Shown: positions 55,709-64,000 of the stretch, in pieces
Position numbering within the stretch: position 1 is the first letter of the stretch
How the letters are laid out: each line of letters opens with the position of its first letter
Source of the DNA: Reticulascus tulasneorum
Taxonomy: Eukaryota; Ascomycota; Sordariomycetes; Glomerellales; Reticulascaceae
Direction of reading: 5' to 3'
Assembly: GCA_001557505.1 (NCBI GenBank)
Contig: LSAX01000001.1
Span: forward strand, 1,302,001-1,366,000
Length of the DNA stretch: 64,000 nt
Translations under genes and position numbers: made by a program
The notes under the pieces: generated by a model
Seen by the model: the letters and a program-made list of their open reading frames with translations, nothing else
Database searches by the model: none
Told to the model about the DNA's origin: nothing

Positions 55709-58384
55709 TCATATTGTACCATCCGATCCCTCCAAAATACGCTTCGCCGCGTCGATTCTCCGCCTGTACGTGCGATATTCCGTACTCGATTTGCTCGCTT
55801 CGCTAAGCCCGAGCACACATCTGCCGAGGCTGGCGACCAGCCGCTCCACAAGCAGCTGGTCTTCGTTAGGCAGCATTTGCATCGCAGCGGGGTGGTTGGG
55901 ACCGTGGATGCTCTCCTTATCGCAGATGCTGGCCGTCTCGCTCATTAAGCTTTCCGATAAATTCTTGAGTTCCTGGTCTGGAGACCCCTGAGGCGTGGGA
56001 ACTCCGCCGGTCATCTTCGGCCTGTTCACCAGCGGGAAGCTTCTATTGGTTCCGGTAGACTCAAAGGACGAAACAGACGGCCGGTGCAGGCTGGCCGCGT
56101 GGTTGGAGCTGGCCGGCCGGCGGATTACTGAGTTGTGTCGTTCCCGCAGCGGCAGATCATCCACTGTATCTTCGTCACTGATACCAGGGCCAAAGCTGGT
56201 TCTCCTTGCAGTGAGAGGGCTTTCGGACCGAGCATTGCTGGGGAGTTTGGGGGTCTTCTTCGCACTATCTTCTCCACTGCTACCGCTGCCACCACTACCA
56301 CCACTCCCTCCACTCCCGCTCTTGGCGGATTCATTGGCAGTCGCAAAAGACTCCATCGTTGATATCGTGTCAATGCTGCCTCTTCTGCTGCGATGACCCT
56401 TTGGCTTGATCTCCTGGCTAGGAATAATCGGTCCACGTGTTGTCTCAACTGAGTCATTAGAGCCGAAGCTGTCCGAGCTCCCTCTTCGTGCCAGGCGTTG
56501 TTGACTGATAGTACCCATGGCACTGTGCAGGAAGAAGTGCTCGTAGTCGAACGCGTCCTCACGGTCCTCATGCGAAACTGGAGTCTGATGCGAGTCATGA
56601 TACAACGACTCCCCACTTTCACTGTCGTAGGCAGCATTCAATTCCTCTCCATCGTCCTGGTGGCCGTCCTCAGTGTGCATATCTTCGTCATCATCGAGGG
56701 CAACAGCTTCGTCAAGTCCGAGCTCGAGGCCAGTGGCATTACCAGATTTGCTCCGTGGGAGGACGTCGTGCCCGACCCCATAGCCACTGACAATCGACTC
56801 TTCATCCTCTTCACGAACAATTTCCGCGGCCTCTGCCGCAGTTCCATGCGTCCTCCGTCCTCCGCCAACACTTGCCAGCTCGCCACTCCACGGCTTTCCG
56901 CCTGACGAGGGATTCTCCGCCTCCGAGTTGTCACTTTGCTGTGCCTCCGCCTCGGCATACCACTGGTCAATCTGAGCATGAGTGAAGGGACTGGGTGTTC
57001 GCAAACTCTGCAAACTCCGACGTTTCATGCTGTCGGCTCGTGCCTGCTCTCTCAGATTTGAGATCTTTCCCTTGAGACCCTGCATTTGATCCTTAAGATC
57101 TCGCACCTGCATGACTGACGCGGACCGCGTCAGAGCCTTGTCATCATGCCCCCCAAATGTGGGGCTCAGAAAGTTGTCGAGCTTGGCGCTGTCTTTGGAC
57201 GGCGAATCTACTATTTCGTCCTCGCTCAAAGGTTGTAAACCCGTGTCAAGTGGGTGCTGTGATATTTTGTATCGTGTATATCCGCCATTCAAATCATTTA
57301 CGCTCTTGGATCCTGCAAGGGGTTGTCGATATCCGCCAGCAGCACCGAGCGCACTGGCAGACCTTCGAGGGAATGCCCCTGTTGGACTGTCCGACTTCGT
57401 TGAAATTTCACTGAGCATTCTTGCATGACCGCCTGGGGCCGAGTTGGGGGATGTTGTGGAAGAGGAAGTTCGTATTATAGGAGGGGATGGTGTCGAACCG
57501 CCGGAGTCGAGCGACGACATGGACGAGGTCGAGGCAATGTAGAGGGAGCTTCGGGCCCTTGACAGGTTTCCTTCCATCGTCTTGAGAGAAGCCATCAGCA
57601 CCTACGCACCCAGGGGATTGGAATCGATTGGCAAACTTACCGTTAACCGTTGTTTGGCATTGGCGAGAATCTGCTCCGCTCTTCGACTTATCGAAGTGGT
57701 AGAGTATCTATTGTCTTGATTTAGTCCCGTACCATTGGGCGGGGGTAATGGATGGATCTGTCGGACGGACGTGTCATCTAGATAAGACTCTGCCACGCTT
57801 TCTTCGTCGTCACCCTGGAAGTTGCTGTCGTCGACGCTGACCGAGTCGTCAAAGTCGGCAAACAGCCCCGCCTGATCCTGCGTGGTGATTGTGCTCGTAG
57901 AATCCATAGAGGATCGTCTTTCATGTGACGACCCCTTGGACCTCTTCTTGGCGGCCTCGAAGCCCATGGTGGGCGAAGATCGTAACGCGGCATCGCTATC
58001 GCTCTGGTTGTTCAGTCGTCGCGGGACCATGGCACGTGAGGCTTTCCCGGGCGTGCTCTCGGCTTCGGTGACCTCTCCGATATCAGACAACATGGTGCCA
58101 TTCCCGTAGATGATGGGGGTGGTAGGAGTGATGGGACCTGCAGGAAAAGGGTTCTGCGAGGACATGTGGAACTGCATGTCGGCAGCATGCGCGTTCTTCC
58201 ACATCATTAAAGGAGACTCAGATCGGTCGGGTGTCTCCGAGCGATCATAGTCGGGTAAAATCATATCAGGATTCGTCAAGGTAGGCGAGGCGGGCAGAGG
58301 CGGGTACGGCATCGACGAGGTGGAGCCCTGGTGGGCGTTCGAGCCGTGAGCGGACATGGTCTGAGTCGCCATGGCTAGACGCAT
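55709..58384 (-). CDS. Large disordered protein with a short coiled coil
   Basis: Two exons (58384-57641, 57601-55709) give 878 residues; an in-frame ATG at 58372 would remove four. I do not recognise a named family. The protein is mostly Ser/Thr/Pro/Asp/Glu-rich. A conserved-looking short coiled coil spans the sequence QVRDLKDQMQGLKGKISNLR and on to EQARADSMKRRSLQSLRTPS, followed by an aromatic patch (IDQWYAEAE). Other features are acidic segments, a (GGS)n linker (SGSGGSGGSGGSGSSGED) and a helical C-terminus (EDQLLVERLVASLGRCVLGLSE and YRTYRRRIDAAKRILEGS). Many Ser/Thr-Pro and RRxS sites suggest heavy phosphorylation. A scaffold in polarity, septation or cytoskeleton would fit, but this is a guess. 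Confidence 0.75.
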
Positions 58385-61300
58385 GCGCAGCTAGCTAGTA
58401 ACTCGTGGCTTGTGTCTCCTCCTGGGCTTCGGGTCAGGCTGAATCGGGGAGACTGCCTCACTCTGCTGGTTCCGCCGAGGTTGTGCGACGGGGATGGGAG
58501 AGACTGGCGCGAATGGGGGAGCTCCAACTGCGATTAACCGTGTGTGCGAATTCTCCCGTTTGCGGCACGCGCGATTTCCCAGTGGACGGGTTAAATTACT
58601 CCTGTCGATACACGTAGCAGACAGGAGGTCATGGAAACATTGAGGAAAAGTTTAAAGCAGGTCGAGCCGTCTGGTAGAGTTTGTGCCGGATGTGATGTTG
58701 GTTGGTTCGTCCGGTTGCGGGATTCGGTCGTCCTGGAGTCCTTCCCGAACGGTGACAATTTCGATAACTCGACAAGGAAACCCGGTGGTTCTCCAAAAAA
58801 AAAGGGTCTCCAAAACAATCAATCGAAGGAATAGCAAAAGGAGTGACTAGGCGAAAGGAGCGGCGAGTCCTAACGTCGAAATAAAGGCCGACTGTGCCCA
58901 GTACTATTTTCTCTTGCTTGCTCCTGCACCTCAACCAAAATGGACACTGACGGAAGAGATCATCGTTTTAGGGCGTGCGGAGAAGGTAATAAGAGAGAGA
59001 TGGAAGAGAGAGGGAGTCGAAGTCTGGATCCCAAGCAAGATAGGATATCGGTTCGGAGCGGCGATCTAAAACAGAGCCAGAGATAGACAGACGGCTTCCG
59101 CGCTCCGAGCTGTTCCTTTCCACTTGCCTCAACCAGAGAGCGACGCCGATTGCCCTCCCCCCTTCTTCTTTTTCGCTACCCTATCAAGGAATATAGCTTC
59201 TGGGCGTTGGGGCCGGTTCGCTTTTTTTTTCGTGTGGAAGGTGAGGGGGCAACTTTGGTCGCAGCCAATCAAGATGTCTTAGACACAGAAACTAAGAACA
59301 ATGAGACATTCAGCCGTGATGTCTTTGTAGGAATAGGCGGCGGGCTGTTTCTTTGGGGTCTTTCGATGGCGCGCGTGTGGGGGAGAGTGAGCTGGGTGTG
59401 AGAGTGAGACTGAATCCGCTCGCAGCTGTTTCTGAGCTAAAGTACGACGCGCTTTTCGCTCTCTCTCTTTTTTTTTCTTCTCCTGCGTCTTTCGCGTGGT
59501 GAGGCGTGATAAGATGAAAATGGGGGGGGAGGGGATGGCAGCGGGAAAATAGGGGGATTACAGATTGCAAAAAGTAGTAGGCACAGTAGTACAGTAGGTA
59601 GCTTTCTGGACGCCATCGATTCCTTGCCCAGCTGCTACAATAATGCGGTGAGATCCATTCAAAGAGGACAGAGAAGCAGGCATCTCCCATGTCTCTTCCC
59701 TCCAATAATCCTACTACGTTATTTCATAAAATTTCCCCAGGCTCCTGTCATCAATCCATTGTGTTCAGTTGACATGGGATATGCTCTCGGGGCAGGGGTT
59801 GGTGCAAAACTACCAATGCAGGGCGATATCACCAACCGGCTGCCCCCTGCTTCGATTGGTTTACTTGGAACCTGGAAGCACAAGCCAGTAGGGGAACACG
59901 GCGTGAACTCTCGGTGGTGGCAGCGGACCTATCCGGCAATTGATCAGCCATCCATCCATCCTCCCTTCTTCGCTCTAGTCCTAGCTCACACTCGATCCTT
60001 TCTAATTTCCATGTTATCGATCGATACGTACCCGTCAGGTCTTGTTTAATAAATATGTGTGTGTCGTGTGCGTCTCTCACTTCTTCAAGATGAGCCTCAT
60101 TCCCAGCTACTACTACTACTACTACTACTACTACTATAAGGTGATGGAAGCTGGAAGATTCCATCTTGTGCAGTTTCTGGTATTCCGAGGCGCTCGTGGA
60201 GGCACAGCCTGGGCAGCAGCCAAGCTTGGTTGGGAAGCTGCAACAATATGCACAAGGCTCGACGTCACATCCGTTGCAGCAGTCTGTGTGTGTCTGTCTG
60301 TGTTTTTGATCTTCCCGGCCGTGTGCCTTCCATTCCATATTCCACCGCCCGTACCGACCTTCGACTGCAGTTGCATTTCGGACGGAGCGACGCGCCCTAA
60401 CCCAAAATTGTGCATTTTGTTTAAAACCCCCTCCGCATCCATGCCCCGGATCAAACGGAAGATCAATGCGACTTGTCAACCTCGAGCCATTGGGGGATTA
60501 TTTGGCGCAGTTCGCTTCGAGACCCTGAGCTTATGTGCCCTACATGACTTGCCTGATGCCTGATGCCTGATGCCCGCTTAGCTAGTGTGCCGTAATGTCT
60601 CATTCCCATGGTTCCCGTGAAGAAGAGGCTTGATGAGCCTTATGCTGTCGAAATCTCTCCGTCATGCAGACCTGGGGTCCGGGATCGGTCATGTTCCGGC
60701 TCACCCCCCCCGATCTCATCGCCTATCTTGGCCAGGGGCAATCGATATTCTATGTATGTTCAATATTTCCCGGATGATGTTTCCGCTGATGGGTGGCAAA
60801 CTGGGGTTGTCCTTTATTGGATCATGCATCTTATGTTCTGTGGTGGGGAGTTTAGGGTGATACCGAAGCCCGCAACCCCTGGCCGGACCCGAGTGACGAC
60901 AGAAGTCTATACCTCACATTATGATCTGGATCTAACCTCGACAGTTATCAAGTAAGATCACACATCGAGCACAGAGGGGCAAAAATCCCATATATTCTTA
61001 TAGTTAACAGTCCTGTATATAGCCCGGTTGAGCTCTTGTCAGTTGAGCTTTAGACAGTTTAGCTTCCCAGCCCTATGCCATTATTTTCCTGTCCAACCCT
61101 GCCGCGACCGCATCATATAATTACTCTCTTGTCCGTACGGCTGAGGCGCCCAAGTGGGCATGTCCACCTGGTCCATCCTAGGAACATATTTTACTGGACA
61201 GGCAGTGCAAGTATCTAAATGTTTATTTTATTCTTTGACGAGTTGCAAAGCGGATATTCTATGAGCATCATGGGCCATAATCGTTAACTCCGGTCTCACA

Positions 61301-61825
61301 CCCATTGCTTGAAGATGATGGAGTCCACGACGGAAACCAAACCTCATCAATGGGCATAGAACTCGCTCATGGCTCGCATTTTGCCCACTGTTAGTAGACA
61401 GCCGTCCCTTTCATTCTTCAAAATGCGAGGTGTGAGATTTACATCAAGGACTTAGAGTTGCTTGCTGCATGTACGGCACACTTGCGAGCTTGCGTACTCA
61501 CTCCTTGGCATCAGCTCTGCAAGCCCAAGAAGCCCGTCGCATTGCTCAGCTCTCCCACTCACACCAAACGCCGCAAGCTGAAATCGATAGATCCGCGCCA
61601 AAAACGCATCTCACACCAATCGAAGCCAGCCACCGACTCCAATCAAGGACCTACATTAGCTCGAATCCCTCTTCCAGCCTCCCAATCAGCTCCAGATGCA
61701 CCACCATGCGTTCTGTCGTATAAACCCCGCCAATTTCCCCTCATATGGGAGCTTCATTGCAAATTGCTTCCCCCTCCAAACCCCCACCATTACCATCACC
61801 ATCACCATCCTCATCCTCATCCACA
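58385..61825. other. Divergent intergenic region, 3.4 kb
   Basis: No gene is supported. The left 1.1 kb next to the 878-residue gene is rich in CT/GA tracts and looks like promoter and leader sequence. A (CTA)10 repeat is at 60107-60136. The plus-strand frames around 60042-60563 and 61458-61838 owe their length to repeats or to the PI-PLC leader. Confidence 0.5.
60107..60136. repeat. (CTA)10 trinucleotide repeat
   Basis: Ten perfect CTA/TAC units in non-coding sequence. One plus-strand frame through it would be a run of tyrosines, which I do not regard as coding. Confidence 0.95.
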
Positions 61826-63238
61826 ATGGCCTCACTAACAATCCGCAACCTCACAACTCGGCCTGTGGAGCTGAAGCGCATTGAGCGTTTTGAGGGCCAG
61901 CAGGTTAGAGAGGGCAATGCCATTACGAACATCACAAGCACCATCACCGGTTTTCTGAACGCAACTAGCTTGCCTACGTCACAGACCATTCCGCAAGGAG
62001 GGGCTCACACCACGCAGGATGTCAACGTACACATTCCCGCCTTTGAGACCCGTGGGACGGATATCCGTGCTGCGGATCCGGGCCGTGAAGTCATTCGGCT
62101 GCAATTCGAGTGCGAGGGCAAGCGATACGAGGTCGATGCCCCGAGTCCCTCGAACCGCAGCTCCGTCATGAAGAAGCTGAACGGCGCGGACAAGGACCTC
62201 ACCGTGGTGTACATGCCTACCGGTGCATTCCTCGCCATCTTCTCGTCCGCCAACCTCAACGCCTGGATGCGCGAGCTCCGCAACGAATACCCGCTCTCCA
62301 TGCTGTCCATTCCGGGCACCCACAACTCGCCTACCTGCCACACGGCGCTCCCCTCGGTGCGCTGCCAAGCCGTCGGCGTGCGCGAGCAGCTCGACAACGG
62401 TGTGCGTTTCCTCGACATCCGTGTCTCCGCCAACCCGGACAACGATGACTTGGCACTCGTGCACTCAGCCTTCCCCATCTCACTGACGGGGAATAAGTAC
62501 CTCGCCGACATGCTGGGCGACATCTACCGCTTCCTCGACGCCAACCCGAGCGAGGTGGTCATCATGTCGCTTAAGCGCGAGGGCACGGGCAAGGGCAATG
62601 ATCAGCAATTGAGCAAATACTTGAAGGATAGATATATTGGCCGCGAGGCAAGACGTTGGTTTACGGAGCCACGGATCCCGTTGCTAGGCGACGTAAGGGG
62701 CAAGATCGTGCTGATGCGGCGGTTCGGAATGGATGATTCGCTGCGTGGAGAGCACGGTGGGAAGGGATGGGGTATTGATGCCCAGACATGGCCGGATAAC
62801 TGCGAGGATGGCACGTGTGGCTCTGGCTTGATCCGCGTGCAAGACTTTTACGAGGTGGGTGAGAGCACTAACATCGAGAAAAAGATCGACTTCTCCCGCA
62901 AGCAGCTCGAGCGTGCCGCGGAACAGCTCTTCCACATCCCCGGCATGCCCCAGTTTCGCCCCGAGGCCGGCCCGCTTCCCTTCTTTGTCAACTTCTTGAG
63001 TGCCAGCAACTTCTTCAACGCAACCTGCTGGCCCGAACGGATTGCGGCGAAGGTCAACCCCGCCGTGGTCGAGTACCTATGTATACGACACGGCGAGAAT
63101 GAAAAGGGGCCAAGCAAATTGCGCGTTGGGGACGCAGGCACGGGCATTGTGGTTACGGATTGGGTGGGCGCAAATGGGGATTGGGATTTGGTGCGATGCA
63201 TTGTGGGCATGAATGCCAGGCTTCAACTCAAGAAGTAA
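61826..63238 (+). CDS. PI-PLC X-domain (phosphatidylinositol-specific phospholipase C-like) protein
   Basis: Intronless frame of 470 residues from the ATG at 61826. A catalytic X domain of the bacterial type begins near residue 155. The two catalytic histidines can be placed in LSIPGTHNS and LVHSAF; DIRVS between them and VIMSLKREGTG further on fit the barrel core. About 150 N-terminal residues (TIRNLTTRPVELKRIERFE and IRLQFECEGKRYEVDAP) are typical of fungal members and of unknown role. No signal peptide is visible, so an intracellular enzyme is likely. The frame is open to an ATG at 61745, which would add a Pro/Ser low-complexity stretch of 27 residues; the shorter form is preferred. Bacterial relatives cleave PI or GPI anchors; the substrate here is unknown. 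Confidence 0.87.
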   Translation: MASLTIRNLTTRPVELKRIERFEGQQVREGNAITNITSTITGFLNATSLPTSQTIPQGGAHTTQDVNVHIPAFETRGTDIRAADPGREVIRLQFECEGKRYEVDAPSPSNRSSVMKKLNGADKDLTVVYMPTGAFLAIFSSANLNAWMRELRNEYPLSMLSIPGTHNSPTCHTALPSVRCQAVGVREQLDNGVRFLDIRVSANPDNDDLALVHSAFPISLTGNKYLADMLGDIYRFLDANPSEVVIMSLKREGTGKGNDQQLSKYLKDRYIGREARRWFTEPRIPLLGDVRGKIVLMRRFGMDDSLRGEHGGKGWGIDAQTWPDNCEDGTCGSGLIRVQDFYEVGESTNIEKKIDFSRKQLERAAEQLFHIPGMPQFRPEAGPLPFFVNFLSASNFFNATCWPERIAAKVNPAVVEYLCIRHGENEKGPSKLRVGDAGTGIVVTDWVGANGDWDLVRCIVGMNARLQLKK

Positions 63239-64000
63239 GGCTCCCAGGGCCAGCGATTTAGTTAGGTATATGAGTTGGTACGGGTGAGACAGATATATAG
63301 CAGCTGGACAAGCCCACAGGCAGTAGGATAACCCAAAGGGTTGAAAAGTCATGAATTGAATGGTTCTACTTTAAACTGCTTCTCCGATCTCCCATCACTT
63401 GATTTTTTCATTTCGCTGTGGCTGAGGAAATCCTATGTTGCCATCGAGTCAGCTAGAGTTGATACTAGGAACTCAAATGCAGAATAGAATGGGGTGGTCT
63501 CTCAGTTCTCCAAGGTGAATTGGTTTGTCTCATCATGATGAACTCAGATGAGTTAATAAGATAATCATCCGTGAGACGCTTGTAGGGTATGTAAGGTAGA
63601 AAAAAATTGACTCACATACTGATAATTGGTGGTCGTTTGAGGATTCTAGGATATAGTTTATATATTGAGAAGAGTAACGGAGAAGAACTCCAGACTTGCC
63701 ATGGGGATACGGAGATGACTGAGTAAGAGAACCTAATACTTTTCCTACCTGCGGAGAAAGCAGTTAGTAGCTGAAAAGAATTCATCGCAGGGCAGCACAA
63801 GTAGAGCTCGAGAGACTTGTTTTTCAGAGCAGTCAACAGATGCTAGCTCGTCAAGATCAGAAGTTGTAGTTGTGTTCATATCTGGCAGCACCGAAGTGAA
63901 GCCAGTCAAACAGTGTGAATACGTATTTACAAATCATCACAGAAACGTCGTAAACCATAAGAATAGGGGCAGTTCCAGGCCATCATTACCTGCCACCAGT
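63239..64000. other. Right-end non-coding sequence
   Basis: This 762-base end is A+T-rich and presumably begins with the 3' UTR of the PI-PLC gene. The small minus-strand frame at 63612-63836 has no recognisable content. Confidence 0.5.

Noticed and set aside
60042..60563. 173-codon plus-strand frame with a tyrosine run
   Set aside because: Its open length depends on the (CTA)10 repeat, and no domain flanks it.
1..64000. CRISPR arrays, operons or ribosome-binding sites
   Set aside because: Spliceosomal introns and fungal nuclear proteins make this a eukaryotic sequence, and no regularly spaced repeat array is present.

Overview
The window looks like nuclear chromosomal DNA of a filamentous ascomycete (Pezizomycotina). 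Genes lie on both strands and are split by short introns, mostly 48-70 bases, with GT..AG borders and CTAAC/CTGAC-like branch points. The proteins are fungal types: a Zn2Cys6 regulator, a GT69/CAP59 mannosyltransferase, Nsa2, Emc3, Spc2, Met18/MMS19 and Apq12. Nothing indicates the species. Exon structures were worked out by hand from splice sites; every model given sums to an in-frame CDS.

Layout: 1-8207 holds no gene I can support, only homopolymer and simple repeats. 8208-12990 is an accessory-looking trio, all on the minus strand: an aldo-keto reductase, a Zn2Cys6 transcription factor and an Old Yellow Enzyme reductase. Two CGG-N9-CCG palindromes lie between the reductase and the regulator. 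14339-16604 holds a GT69 glycosyltransferase convergent with a PXMP4-type peroxisomal membrane protein. 16605-19021 is non-coding. 19022-21845 encodes an 883-residue membrane protein of unknown function.

22470-43673 is a compact housekeeping block, often arranged as divergent pairs: NSA2/bL21m, MPS1, RPP2/SPT2, NUFIP1/RPC25, EMC3/SPC2 and MET18/MTD1. Much of it serves ribosome assembly, Pol III transcription, secretion and membrane insertion, iron-sulfur delivery and one-carbon metabolism. 44690-45334 encodes an unidentified 214-residue protein, followed by a 4.6 kb non-coding stretch that carries a 49-bp tandem duplication. S-adenosylmethionine synthetase (49982-51331) diverges from GPN3 GTPase (52906-53872). 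Next come an APQ12-family gene, an 878-residue largely disordered protein, a 3.4 kb divergent intergenic region and a PI-PLC X-domain protein (61826-63238).

I see no rRNA, convincing tRNA, CRISPR array, intact transposon or virus-derived gene. The most notable items are the reductase/regulator trio with its twin palindromes, several unusual gene structures (an intron directly after the ATG of NSA2, a three-codon first exon in MPS1, a GC-AG intron inside the P-loop of GPN3, a stopless in-frame intron in SPT2), and three conserved-looking proteins of unknown role.
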